Assembly: GCA_900540175.1 (NCBI GenBank)
Contig: UQFG01000001.1
Location: 1 to 64,000 of the forward strand
Direction: 5' to 3'
DNA: 64,000 nt
Origin: an uncultured Mollicutes bacterium
GTDB lineage: Bacteria; Bacillota_I; Bacilli_A; Acholeplasmatales; Anaeroplasmataceae
Shown: positions 35,609 through 44,030 of the stretch, one piece after another
Numbering within the stretch: the stretch's first letter is position 1
Layout of the letters: every line of letters begins with the position of its first letter
Translations under genes and position numbers: made by a program
Notes under the pieces: generated by a model
Seen by the model: the letters and a program-made list of their open reading frames with translations, nothing else
What the model was told of the DNA's origin: nothing
The model's database searches: none

Positions 35609-36211
35609 ATGAGATCAAAAGATGCGGCATTGATTCAGCGGATAAAAAAGAGAATCGAGCAAACATACGAAAGCTGTGGACGCTTTCCGTCGATTAGAGA
35701 GATCGCAGCCGGTGTAGGGTGTTGTTATAGCACCGTGTCTCGGTACTTGAACGAGATGATAGACAGAGGCATCATCACGCGAGAAGGCGGGGAGTATGAA
35801 ACGGAAGTGATAGCCAAGATGAACATCGACACCGTATCCGTGGCTGTGGTGGGGTCTGTCTCTTGCGGTCCGCTGACCTTTGCAGAGGAGAACATAGAGG
35901 AGTACATCAAACTCCCCACGTCGCTTTTGGGTGCAGGGAAGTTCTTCATTCTTCACGCGAACGGGCAATCCATGATAGGAGCGGGGATAGAAGACGGGGA
36001 CCTTGTCGTTGTTCGGCAACAGGCGACGGCAGAGCCCGGGCAGATCGTTGTCGCTTTGGTGGACGACGAAGTGACGTTGAAACGATTTTTCCCCGACCCG
36101 CAGAACGGCTGTATTCGCTTGCACCCGGAGAATAAACGGATGAAGGATATCATCGTGGAAAGTTGCCAGATACAAGGAGTGGCGGTAAAGGTACTGAAAG
36201 ACTTATTGTGA
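35609..36211 (+). CDS. LexA-like autocleaving repressor
   Basis: A 200-residue LexA/S24-type repressor. The N-terminal winged helix (about 8-60: RIEQTYESCGRFPSIREIAAGVGCCYSTVSRYLNEM) binds DNA. The cleavage site reads SCG (Cys86-Gly87) as in UmuD instead of the Ala-Gly of LexA. The catalytic pair is Ser121 (NGQSM) and Lys158 (VTLKRF), 37 residues apart as in LexA. Its own promoter holds a perfect SOS box, so it should repress itself and be released on RecA activation, linking the element to DNA damage. It may be the prophage repressor or a second LexA; it opens the phage core operons. Confidence 0.9.
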   Translation: MRSKDAALIQRIKKRIEQTYESCGRFPSIREIAAGVGCCYSTVSRYLNEMIDRGIITREGGEYETEVIAKMNIDTVSVAVVGSVSCGPLTFAEENIEEYIKLPTSLLGAGKFFILHANGQSMIGAGIEDGDLVVVRQQATAEPGQIVVALVDDEVTLKRFFPDPQNGCIRLHPENKRMKDIIVESCQIQGVAVKVLKDLL

Positions 36212-36271
36212 GGTAGATATGACGAAGCAACGACCTGTAAGGTCTAAAAATAATATGAGGAGAAGACAGTG

Positions 36272-36517
36272 ATGGCAAAAGAAAAGCAACGACATTGTAC
36301 TTATTGCGGTGAGGATATCCGGGTGCGGCTTGGACTGTTTTACAGCGATGCGTATTGCTGCAATTGCGGTTCGACGATCCGCACCAGACAAACGTTGTTC
36401 GGGAAACAGATATATCTAACCTATCCGAAATCGTATATTCACGACGGCACATATTTGCGTATGGAAGTGAAAGGAGGGAAAAAGAATGGCAAACGTGAAA
36501 TGCCCGAAATGCGGTGA
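36272..36517 (+). CDS. Small zinc-ribbon protein
   Basis: An 81-residue protein with a CxxC pair (HCTYCGEDI, residues 9-12) and a second (YCCNCGSTIRTR) forming a probable zinc ribbon, then a basic C-terminus (KGGKKNGKREM). GAGGAG is 9 bases before the ATG at 36272; a GTG one codon earlier is less well placed. Its 3' end overlaps the next zinc-ribbon gene by 32 bases. Function unknown; small zinc ribbons are common in early regions of Firmicute phages. Confidence 0.65.
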   Translation: MAKEKQRHCTYCGEDIRVRLGLFYSDAYCCNCGSTIRTRQTLFGKQIYLTYPKSYIHDGTYLRMEVKGGKKNGKREMPEMR

Positions 36518-36671
36518 ACTCAATAAGAGTTTGAATCTGGAAGAAACAAAAGGATGGTACGAGTGTTCGAAATGCGGTAGCGTAATGCGGGTGGCGGGAT
36601 ATGACCTCGGTTGCGTTCGCATTCCCATTATTGAATGGAAAGACCTCCCAAAGTTGGCTCATAAAGTCTGA
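36486..36671 (+). CDS. Small zinc-ribbon protein
   Basis: A 61-residue protein with two CPKCG/CSKCG knuckles (residues 6-9 and 27-30), a textbook zinc ribbon, followed by a short tail. AAAGGAGG precedes the ATG inside the upstream gene. Function unknown; it may bind nucleic acid or RNA polymerase. Confidence 0.65.
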   Translation: MANVKCPKCGELNKSLNLEETKGWYECSKCGSVMRVAGYDLGCVRIPIIEWKDLPKLAHKV

Positions 36672-36673
36672 CC

Positions 36674-36701
36674 CCGACAATAAATAGCCCCGTATTGTCG
36701 G
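36674..36701 (+). other. Hairpin after the second zinc-ribbon gene
   Basis: CCGACAATA (36674-36682) and TATTGTCGG (36693-36701) form a perfect 9-bp stem with a 10-base loop. No T tract follows, so it is not a normal terminator. Confidence 0.55.
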
Positions 36702-36819
36702 ATACAGTAAACAACGGAGGCGCGAGTTACCTTTCTTCGGCAGTGGACTTTCCCGACCCTGCTTGCGCAGATAGGCAAATTCCAGGCTCGTGCCGGCGGG
36801 AAAAGGAGGGAAACCTTGA

Positions 36820-37026
36820 ATGCAAAAATGGAAGCCCATTATACGGCATTGCCGTAACTGTGGCGCAAAGACAGTTGGCTTTAAGAACAAGCAAGGAGTA
36901 GTCAAAGTAGAATGCCCCAAATGCGGGGTGAGTTCAATCAGCAGAATGCTCGACAGGCGTCACGAACGATGTGATACATACGCACCGCCGGGCATGGAGA
37001 ATTTGGACGAGGACGATGACAACTGA
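36820..37026 (+). CDS. Small zinc-ribbon protein
   Basis: A 68-residue protein, third of the group, with CRNCG (11-15) and CPKCG (32-36) knuckles and a very acidic tail (DEDDDN). AAAAGGAGGG is placed before the ATG. The tail suggests contact with basic proteins or mimicry of DNA, which is speculative. Confidence 0.6.
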   Translation: MQKWKPIIRHCRNCGAKTVGFKNKQGVVKVECPKCGVSSISRMLDRRHERCDTYAPPGMENLDEDDDN

Positions 37027-37129
37027 ATAACGTATAACGACGGGCATGGTCGTGGCTGAAACAGCGCCTCTTTATAAATCCAAGCCCAGGTCATTTACTT
37101 GAACTATCGGTGGTTATGCCGGAAACGAG

Positions 37130-37184
37130 AAGCCCCGACAGAAAAGATTCCATTATAGGAGTCCGATCTGTCGGGGCTTTTTTT
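37130..37184 (+). terminator. Terminator after the zinc-ribbon genes
   Basis: AGCCCCGACAG and CTGTCGGGGCT form a perfect 11-bp stem with a 26-base loop and a following T7. The 100 bases before it hold no gene. Confidence 0.8.
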
Positions 37185-37292
37185 GTTCGTCCAAGGCCCC
37201 AAAAAAATATTTAGAAAATTTTTCAAATGGTTCAAAAAGTGAGCCATTTGCCTTTTAGAATACAGCCATCAAAGGTAAAGGAGGTGAGACAG

Positions 37293-37625
37293 TTGAATGC
37301 AAATGAGCGTCGCAGACAGATACTCGAAGTTCTTTGCGAACGAAGATTCGATACGATCAGCAATCTGATGTTCGAGTTTTCCGTTTCAAGAGCGACGATA
37401 AAACGCGACATCCAAGAGCTTACACTGTCTTACCCGATTTACACAACACTTGGGAACGGAGGAGGCGTTCATGTGGTAGATGGCTATCGGATCGGGAAAC
37501 AGTATTTGACGAAAGAGCAGAAAAACCTGCTTGAAAAATTAGCGACGCGGCTCACGGGTGAGGATTTTCAGACGATGCAGTCTATTCTCAAAAAATTCAG
37601 CGAGCCGTCCAGAGGAGACAAATGA
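37293..37625 (+). CDS. DeoR-type helix-turn-helix protein
   Basis: A 110-residue regulator with an N-terminal winged HTH of the DeoR kind (RRRQILEVLCERRFDTISNLMFEFSVSRATIKRDIQEL, residues 6-43). The glycine-rich wing GNGGGVHVV follows, then a helical tail. The frame is open to 37227, but GGAGGTGA at 37280-37287 fits the TTG at 37293. A shift-frame ATG at 37297 is not in this frame. It overlaps the next gene by four bases. Confidence 0.7.
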   Translation: MNANERRRQILEVLCERRFDTISNLMFEFSVSRATIKRDIQELTLSYPIYTTLGNGGGVHVVDGYRIGKQYLTKEQKNLLEKLATRLTGEDFQTMQSILKKFSEPSRGDK

Positions 37626-37849
37626 AAGTAAAAGCAGCACTATTGGCGATGGCAATGCGCCGGGCAAGAGTCAGTCTCATGCTGTTGGCATTGGAACTGA
37701 ACATGAAGCAAAGAGAGTTCATCAAAACTGCACGTCAGGGTGCGTTTGACTACGAACAGAGTAAGCGCCTCCTGGAAATATTCGGAGCGGAAGTGATGGC
37801 AGAGGTGATTGATTGGGAGGGGATGAATGTACGCAACCCGCTCATCTGA
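37622..37849 (+). CDS. Small helical phage protein
   Basis: A 75-residue, mainly helical basic protein (MRRARVSLMLLALELNMKQREFIKTARQG) that could hold a Cro-like HTH without clear consensus. It starts in the stop of the previous gene (ATGA) and its end overlaps the helicase start by 23 bases. Function unknown. Confidence 0.55.
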   Translation: MKVKAALLAMAMRRARVSLMLLALELNMKQREFIKTARQGAFDYEQSKRLLEIFGAEVMAEVIDWEGMNVRNPLI

Positions 37850-39452
37850 CACCCTCCGCGTGTATGATGCCTACCTCTACCGAGACGGGCTGAAGAATAT
37901 TCCGGGGCGATACTTCGATGCGGATGACAAAGCATGGGTACTTCCGTACACGGACGAAGCAGTACGGACGTTGGAACTGCTCGGCGCGAGGCTCGGCGAC
38001 GGAATAGAACTGTCCTCTCAAAGCAAGGCTGTCGTAAAGAAATACGAGACGATAAACACCCAGCCGAGAGTGAAAGCCACCTTATATGCGCACCAAGTCA
38101 GAGCATATAACTTTGCGCTCGAAATGCTTGAAGAGAGTCGTGCGGCGGCGATATTCGCAGACATGGGTACAGGCAAGACGCTCATCACCATCAGCACGGT
38201 GGGGACATTGTACGAACAGGAGCGTATTCATAAAATGCTCGTCGTCTGTCCGAAATCCATCGTCGGGGTATGGGAGGAAGAGTTCCGAAAGTTCGCGGAT
38301 TTTCGATATGCGCTGACGGTGTTGGACGGAACGCTCGATAAAAAGAAGAGTGCCTTTGAGTATATGAACGGCACGGCATTGCAGGTCATTGTGGTGAATT
38401 ACGAAAGCTGTTGGCGGCTCGAAAAGGAAGTGGCGAAATGGAGGCCGGACATCATCGTGTGCGATGAGTCGAGTAAAATCAAGAATCCCCAGACGGCGCA
38501 ATCCAAAGCCCTGCATAGGCTCGGACGGATTTCGAGGTACAACATGATCCTGACGGGAACGCCGACGACGGGCAGCCCGCTCGACTTTTTCAGTCAGTAC
38601 AAGTTCCTGGACGAAAGCATCCTCGGCACGAGCTATTACCTGTTCCGAAACAAGTATGCGATCCTTGGCGGATACCAGCGGCACCAGGTCATCGGTTATC
38701 AGAACCTTGCGGAGTTGGTCGAAAAAGTACACGCCATTGCATTCCGCATTCGGATAGAGGATGCCGTCGACCTTCCGCCGTTCATTGACGAAGTTCGGAG
38801 CATTCGGCTTGAGGAGCGGGCAAGGGTGATATACGACAACCTCAACCGCGACTGCTGTGCTTTGCTTGCAGAGGGCGAGGTCACGGCAAGAAACGTGCTG
38901 ACGCAGCTCCTGCGACTCTCGCAATGCACGGGCGGATTTATTCGCAGCGATGAGATGAGCGAGCCGCAAAAGGTGAGCGAGGCGAAACTCGATGCGCTTG
39001 AAGATATCGTGGATGGGTGCATGGACGAGGGGAAGAAGCTCGTTGTCTTTGCAAGGTTCGTTCCCGAGATCGAGGCGATAGAGCGGATGCTGAAAAAGAA
39101 AGGCATCGGGTACTCGCTCATTATGGGCAGCGTAAAAGACAGAGCGGAGCAGGTGCGCAGGTTCCAGGAAGAGGAAGATGTGCGAGTATTTGTCGGGCAA
39201 CTTCAGACAACGGGTATGGGACTGACGCTGACCGCCGCTTCGGTCGCCGTGTATTACTCATTGGACTTCAGCTACTCCAACTACGAGCAATCGCGGGCAA
39301 GGATACACCGCATCGGGCAAAAGAAAAAGTGCTTATACATTCATCTGGTCTGCAAAGGGACGGTCGACGAAAAAGTCATGAACGCACTCAAGCACAAGGG
39401 TGATATTGCCAAGCTGATGGTGGACGATTGGAGGAGTTTGCTCAATGGGTAG
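37827..39452 (+). CDS. SNF2-family DNA helicase
   Basis: A 541-residue SF2/SNF2 ATPase, probably acting on phage DNA during replication or recombination. After an N-terminal beta region (HARP-like, FDADDKAWVLPYT) come Walker A (FADMGTGKTLITI, about 113-125), Walker B (IIVCDESSKIKN), motif III (ILTGTPTTGSP), then the second RecA domain with FVGQLQTTGMGLTLTAAS and motif VI (YEQSRARIHRIGQKKK). The typical phage helicase without accessory domains has this length. It overlaps the next gene by eight bases. Confidence 0.9.
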   Translation: MYATRSSDTLRVYDAYLYRDGLKNIPGRYFDADDKAWVLPYTDEAVRTLELLGARLGDGIELSSQSKAVVKKYETINTQPRVKATLYAHQVRAYNFALEMLEESRAAAIFADMGTGKTLITISTVGTLYEQERIHKMLVVCPKSIVGVWEEEFRKFADFRYALTVLDGTLDKKKSAFEYMNGTALQVIVVNYESCWRLEKEVAKWRPDIIVCDESSKIKNPQTAQSKALHRLGRISRYNMILTGTPTTGSPLDFFSQYKFLDESILGTSYYLFRNKYAILGGYQRHQVIGYQNLAELVEKVHAIAFRIRIEDAVDLPPFIDEVRSIRLEERARVIYDNLNRDCCALLAEGEVTARNVLTQLLRLSQCTGGFIRSDEMSEPQKVSEAKLDALEDIVDGCMDEGKKLVVFARFVPEIEAIERMLKKKGIGYSLIMGSVKDRAEQVRRFQEEEDVRVFVGQLQTTGMGLTLTAASVAVYYSLDFSYSNYEQSRARIHRIGQKKKCLYIHLVCKGTVDEKVMNALKHKGDIAKLMVDDWRSLLNG

Positions 39453-40467
39453 GTTCAAAGATTTAACGGGACAGCACTTTGGACGGCTGACGGCATTGGA
39501 ATCTCTTCCGCCCCACGGCAAGAATTCCGCAAGGCTTTGGCTTTGCGAATGCGAGTGCGGAGGGATAGCAATCGTCAGAGGAACAGACCTCACGAACGGG
39601 CATACCATGTCGTGCGGGTGTTATCGGAAATTGAAAAAAGCAGTACCCATGTCCGAACTACGCTTGCACAGGATATGGTCGAATATGAAGCAGAGATGTG
39701 CGAACCCGAATAAGCGCGACTTCAAATATTACGGGGCAAGAGGTATATCGGTCTGCGAGGAATGGCGGCAAGATTTTTGGAACTTTTATCACTGGGCAAT
39801 GCTGAACGGCTACAAGGACGGACTGACCATTGAGCGCGTCGACTATGACGGGAACTATGAGCCGAGCAATTGCAAATGGATTAAAGCGACGGAGCAGCAG
39901 CGGAATATGCGCACCAACCGAGTGTTCGAGGTGTTCGGGCGGCGATTCACTCTAACAGAATTGTGCCGACTTTACGGACAGCCAAGAAGCACGGTAACAG
40001 ACAGGCTGGATAAAGGACAGCCGCTACTTACGGCATTAAAGAAAAATGGGAGGTATAAATTGGACAACAGGCTTTTAGAACTGTCGGACAGGCTCAAAGA
40101 GCTGCGCGACAAAAAGGGCGACCTCGAATATGAGGTCAAACAGGTGAACGGGGAGATTGAGAACATCACCACCGAGATGATAGGACTCATGACGACCGAC
40201 GAGCTGTCGAGTTTTAATCGCAACGGCGTTACGTTCTCGCTCGTTACGCAGGAATATCCTGCGCCCGAACCCGAGAGGAAACCGGAACTTTGGGCGGCGA
40301 TGAAAGAGCAGGGGTTCGAGCATCTGTTCACGATCAATGCCCAGACTCTGCAAGCAACGGTCAAAGAGTTGATTGCAGAAAACGACGGAGTTCTGCCGAC
40401 ATGGTTGGACGGGCTCGTCAAGATTGCGGAGAAAAATTCTATCCGCCTGACAAAATCGAAGAAATAA
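39445..40467 (+). CDS. HNH/AP2-like protein fused to a conserved phage replication-module protein
   Basis: A 340-residue frame with two unrelated parts. Residues 1-200 look like a phage HNH/AP2 homing-type protein: a CECECGG to SCGC zinc region, then MKQRCANPNKRDFKYYGARGI, the core LTIERVDYDGNYEPSNCKW and a C-terminal HTH (RFTLTELCRLYGQPRSTVTDRL). Residues 206-340 are an acidic coiled-coil protein (LELSDRLKELRDKKGDLEYEV) of a kind often next to phage SNF2 helicases. GGGAGG at 40048-40053 is 6 bases before an in-frame TTG at 40060, so the second part can be made alone (135 residues). The fusion suggests insertion of a mobile endonuclease gene in frame. Confidence 0.75.
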   Translation: MGRFKDLTGQHFGRLTALESLPPHGKNSARLWLCECECGGIAIVRGTDLTNGHTMSCGCYRKLKKAVPMSELRLHRIWSNMKQRCANPNKRDFKYYGARGISVCEEWRQDFWNFYHWAMLNGYKDGLTIERVDYDGNYEPSNCKWIKATEQQRNMRTNRVFEVFGRRFTLTELCRLYGQPRSTVTDRLDKGQPLLTALKKNGRYKLDNRLLELSDRLKELRDKKGDLEYEVKQVNGEIENITTEMIGLMTTDELSSFNRNGVTFSLVTQEYPAPEPERKPELWAAMKEQGFEHLFTINAQTLQATVKELIAENDGVLPTWLDGLVKIAEKNSIRLTKSKK

Positions 40468-40486
40468 AAAAAAGGAGATATCAATC

Positions 40487-41183
40487 ATGGCAAACGAAAT
40501 CGCAAAGAAAGAGAACACGGAACTGACCTACAATGAGGGCATCGACCTCGCCAGCGTATTCGCGGAGGAAATGGACGGACTCACGCCGACCTTCGAGCGC
40601 ATCAAGATTCCCTCGGGCGGCGGCATCTCGTTCGAAGTACCCGGCGACGATCCCGAGAACCCCGATACGGTCAAAGAGTTCAAGGCAGTCATTCTGTATC
40701 ATCACCCCATCAACTGCTACTACAAAGAAGAGTACACGGGCGGCAACAATCCCCCCCGATTGCGGCTCGATGGACGGTCACGTCGGGATCGACGCGGAGA
40801 GCGGTGAAGTGAAGAACTGCGCCGAGTGTCCGTTCAATAAGTTCGGCAGCGGCAAGAACGGCGCAAAGGCTTGCAAGCAGAAACGCCGCATCTATCTCCT
40901 GCGCGAAGGGGAGGCTCTGCCCACGCTGCTCTCGTTGCCCACGGGTTCGCTCGCAGCATTCTCGCGCTATATCATGAACCTGCTCGGCAAAGGGAAAAAG
41001 AGCAATGCGGTCGTGACGCGGTTTTCGCTCAAGAAAGCCCAGAACAGCGGCGGCATCAATTACAGCCAGGCGGTATTCGCGCTCGATCGGTCGCTCACGC
41101 CCGAGGAGATGACGAACGTCAACCGTATGACCGAGCAGGTCAAGGCACTTGCGAACAGAGTCGTTGCGCTCGACGAAGAATAA
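40487..41183 (+). pseudogene. Conserved phage protein interrupted by a frameshift
   Basis: The frame from the ATG at 40487 (MANEIAKKENTELTYNEGIDLASVFAEEMDGL) reads well to about 40750 and then becomes nonsense and stops at 40807. The +1-related frame continues the protein (CGSMDGHVGIDAESGEVKNCAECPFNKFGSGKNG to ALDEE, stop 41183). The switch falls at seven C in a row (40751-40757); six would restore one protein of about 231 residues. This may be an assembly error, a true inactivating indel, or slippage. The C-terminal part has a CAECP/CK metal-like site. I do not know its function; its place suggests the replication module. Confidence 0.75.
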
Positions 41184-41240
41184 TCCGGCAGGGGGAAGGG
41201 CGGCGGCTTAACCGTCGCCCCAAGACCCCGAAGGAGTTCT

Positions 41241-41570
41241 ATGAAGAGACAAAAGATCGTTTATATCTGTTCGCCGTTGCGCGGTGATCTGGAGGGGAAC
41301 ATCGCAAAAGCCAATTTTTATTCGAGATTCGCTTACGAGCAAGGGTGCATTCCGATTGCGCCGCACGCGATTTTCACGCAATTCCTCAATGACGGTAATC
41401 CGAATGAGAGAAAGAGCGGAATGGCGATGGGACTTGAACTCCTTGATCGTTGTGACGAATTGTGGGCATTCGGACCGCTTATCAGCGACGGAATGAAAAA
41501 AGAGATTGAACACGCCCGAAGAAAAGATATCCCGATTCGATATCTATCGGAGAGCCTGGAGGAAGAATGA
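41241..41570 (+). CDS. DUF4406-like nucleoside deoxyribosyltransferase-fold protein
   Basis: A 109-residue protein with the start YICSPLRGDLEGNIAKANFYSRFAYEQGCIPIAPHAIF, then MGLELLDRCDELWAFG, typical of the DUF4406/nucleoside 2-deoxyribosyltransferase-like fold. Relatives cleave or exchange the N-glycosidic bond of nucleosides or nucleotides. In phages they may act on modified nucleotides or NAD. The stop overlaps the primase start (ATGA). The catalytic Glu is probably in the MGLELL segment, but I could not prove it. Confidence 0.75.
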   Translation: MKRQKIVYICSPLRGDLEGNIAKANFYSRFAYEQGCIPIAPHAIFTQFLNDGNPNERKSGMAMGLELLDRCDELWAFGPLISDGMKKEIEHARRKDIPIRYLSESLEEE

Positions 41571-43531
41571 CGGACATTTTCGAAACGGTAAAAAGCCAAG
41601 TAAAAATAGCCGACGTGGTGGAGTATTTTGGCGTAAAACTGAACAGCCGGGACAAGGGGCTTTGTCCGTTTCATCGTGAGAAGACCGCATCGTTTTCCGT
41701 GGACCGCAAGAACAACATCTTCACTTGCTTTGGCTGCGGAGAGACGGGCGACGTCATCACGTTTGTGTCCAAGATAAAAGACATCGAGCCATACGAGGCA
41801 GCGAAACTGCTCGCGGAGATTTATCATATCGACGTGCAGGATGCAAAGTCGCAAAAGCCGAGCATTAAAAAATACCTGCAAGCCTGTATGAAAGATGCGG
41901 ACAAGACGGATTATTTCGCAAAGCGCGGACTGACTGCCGAAACGGTCAAGAAGTTCTGTTTGGGATTCGACACTCACCGGAACGCAGTTGTCCTGCCGTA
42001 TTCATCCGAGCTGACATATTATCAAACCAGGAGCATTGCCGACAAGAAGTTTTATAAGCCTCCGACCGAGGAGGCGGGAGCCGAGCCGTTGTTCAATCGC
42101 AAGGTACTGTGGGCGTCGGACAAGGAACCGGTCTTCGTTGTCGAAAGCCCAATTTGCGCCTTGTCGGTCATGCAATGCGGAGGACTTGCAGTATCGCTCT
42201 GCGGTGTGGGCGGGACAACCAAACTCGTCAAGGACTGCAAGATAAAAAAGCCAACATCGCCGCTCGTGCTGTGCCTGGACAATGACGAACCCGGGCAGAA
42301 AGCCTCCGAGCAGCTCGCAGCCGAACTCATGGAAATGGGTGTAAGGTATGTGGTATTCAATGTCGCAGGTGACTGCAAAGATCCGAATGAACTGTTGATG
42401 CAGAATGCGGGGAAACTGAAAGAACAGATCGCCGCCGCCAAGCGCGAGGTGAAAAAGAAGTATAAGCGCGGCGTGGCGAGCATCTCGGCAAGCGAATTAC
42501 AGACAGCGGTCATAGACCCGCCGGAGTGGTTGATCCCGGAGGTGTTGCCGCAGGGACTCGCTATTCTGTGCGCCTCGTCAAAGGTCGGAAAGAGTTGGAT
42601 GGCAATGCAGATGTGCGTGGCTATCAGCCAGGGAAAACAATTCCTCGATTATTCGACGAACACGGCGGGGTGTCTGTACCTTGCACTCGAAGACGGGGTA
42701 TTCCGTTTGAAAGACCGGTTGAACAAAGTTCTTCACGGCGGGCAGGCACCGGGGAATTTTTACTTGTCGGTCAAGGCGGGCGGGTTGGACGGCGGGCTCA
42801 TCAAACAGCTCAACGAAGAACTTGATGAACACCCGGACATCAAACTCATCATCATCGACACATTGCAAAAAGTAAGGGGATCGGCAAAACGGAACGAACT
42901 CGCCTATGCGACGGACTACCGTGAACTCGGTGGGCTGAAAGAGTATGCCGACCAAAAGCGCATTTGCATATTCCTCATTCATCACCTGCGCAAGATGGCA
43001 GACGAGAATGACGTGTTCAACATGATTTCCGGGTCGAACGGCATCATGGGCGTATGCGACACGATATTTATCATCTACAAAAAGAAACGCCAGGACGAAA
43101 ACGCCATGATGTTCATGACAGGACGAGATATCCGGCAGAAAGACATCGTGGTGCATTTCGACGAAACGGAGTATCGGTGGGAAATGGTCGGCTCGGCAGA
43201 GGAAGAGGAGCGCAAACGCAAAAAGCGGGAGTATGACAATAACCCGATCGTTCGGACGATGAAGGAGTTGGTGAACAAGCCGCCATTCGTATGGAGAGGC
43301 ACGGCGACCGACATGATGAAATCGGTGTTCGACGTTACAGGGGAAACTTTTGCGGGATCGTCCGCGACGCTCGGAAAAATGATTTCGGAGATAGAGACGC
43401 AGCTCTACTACGACGGCATACAACATACGACCAAGCGCAGCGGGGCAAACAGGATGCACTACTTCACCAAACGACAAGATTACAGACCTTACAGGCAGGG
43501 ATATTTATTCGATGACAGCGACGAGGAATAA
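41567..43531 (+). CDS. Primase-helicase (CHC2 zinc finger, Toprim, RecA-like ATPase)
   Basis: A 654-residue replication protein. Residues 10-75 hold a DnaG-type zinc finger (Cys33, His36, Cys54, Cys57 in GLCPFHREKTASF and FTCFGCGETGDVITF). Residues about 160-270 hold a Toprim domain (VFVVESPICALSVMQCGG, PLVLCLDNDEPGQKA). From about 320 there is a RepA/DnaB-type ATPase with Walker A CASSKVGKSWMAMQ and Walker B IKLIIIDTLQKV. A final helical part could bind DNA. It should prime and unwind phage DNA. The 500-bp repeat region that follows directly is a candidate origin. Confidence 0.92.
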   Translation: MTDIFETVKSQVKIADVVEYFGVKLNSRDKGLCPFHREKTASFSVDRKNNIFTCFGCGETGDVITFVSKIKDIEPYEAAKLLAEIYHIDVQDAKSQKPSIKKYLQACMKDADKTDYFAKRGLTAETVKKFCLGFDTHRNAVVLPYSSELTYYQTRSIADKKFYKPPTEEAGAEPLFNRKVLWASDKEPVFVVESPICALSVMQCGGLAVSLCGVGGTTKLVKDCKIKKPTSPLVLCLDNDEPGQKASEQLAAELMEMGVRYVVFNVAGDCKDPNELLMQNAGKLKEQIAAAKREVKKKYKRGVASISASELQTAVIDPPEWLIPEVLPQGLAILCASSKVGKSWMAMQMCVAISQGKQFLDYSTNTAGCLYLALEDGVFRLKDRLNKVLHGGQAPGNFYLSVKAGGLDGGLIKQLNEELDEHPDIKLIIIDTLQKVRGSAKRNELAYATDYRELGGLKEYADQKRICIFLIHHLRKMADENDVFNMISGSNGIMGVCDTIFIIYKKKRQDENAMMFMTGRDIRQKDIVVHFDETEYRWEMVGSAEEEERKRKKREYDNNPIVRTMKELVNKPPFVWRGTATDMMKSVFDVTGETFAGSSATLGKMISEIETQLYYDGIQHTTKRSGANRMHYFTKRQDYRPYRQGYLFDDSDEE

Positions 43532-44030
43532 TCTAAAATCCGTATCGGTGTTCGGGAATTCTGTAAATTCCCTGTCACTGGGCAAAGAAACTATAATTTC
43601 CCTGTCGAGGTCGGGATTGTCTGTAAAAAAACTGTTGCCGTGAAAATGGCTGAAAAATCGCCTGTTTTGGGCAAAAAGTGGGCATTTTGCAAGGGTTTTG
43701 CGGGATGTTTTCCTCGAATTTTGCTCACGAGCAGAACCGTTTCCTGTAAAAAAACTCTGGGCATCGAAAAAACCTATAAAAAAACTGTGGGACTCGACCG
43801 TCCATATATTTCGCATATATGCATTCGCGGAAAGCGCATATTTGGGCGGTTTTGAGTCGCTTTCGAGGGGTTTTGAAGGGGGTTTCGCTCTAAAATCCAT
43901 ATCGCAAGCCCGAAAAACTCTAAAAAACTATCGGCAGCCGAAATCGCTGTAAATTCCGTATCGCTGCCCCGAATTCCTATAAATTCCATGTCGTGAAAGA
44001 CAGGGTCTGTAAAATCGGGCAGACAGCGGA
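43532..44030. repeat. 30-bp phased repeat block, candidate replication origin
   Basis: About 500 bp with no credible gene. A motif close to CTGTAAATTCCNTRTCG recurs with its TAAA core at 43534, 43564, 43594 (as TAAT), 43624, 43747, 43777, 43891, 43921, 43950, 43980 and 44010. The copies fall almost exactly 30 bp apart, with weaker versions in the gaps. Iteron-like, AT-rich and placed directly after the primase-helicase, it is the best candidate for the replication origin. Confidence 0.7.

Noticed and set aside
36695..36901. 68-residue frame with its start in the hairpin region
   Set aside because: It overlaps the third zinc-ribbon gene in another frame and has no Shine-Dalgarno sequence.
38082..39200. 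372-residue reading frame on the minus strand
   Set aside because: It lies opposite the SNF2 helicase, has no ribosome site or recognisable domain, and reflects codon bias of the real gene.
43532..44030. CRISPR array suggested by 30-bp periodic repeats
   Set aside because: The repeats are imperfect and only about 10-17 bp are conserved; there are no identical repeats separated by unique spacers and no cas genes.
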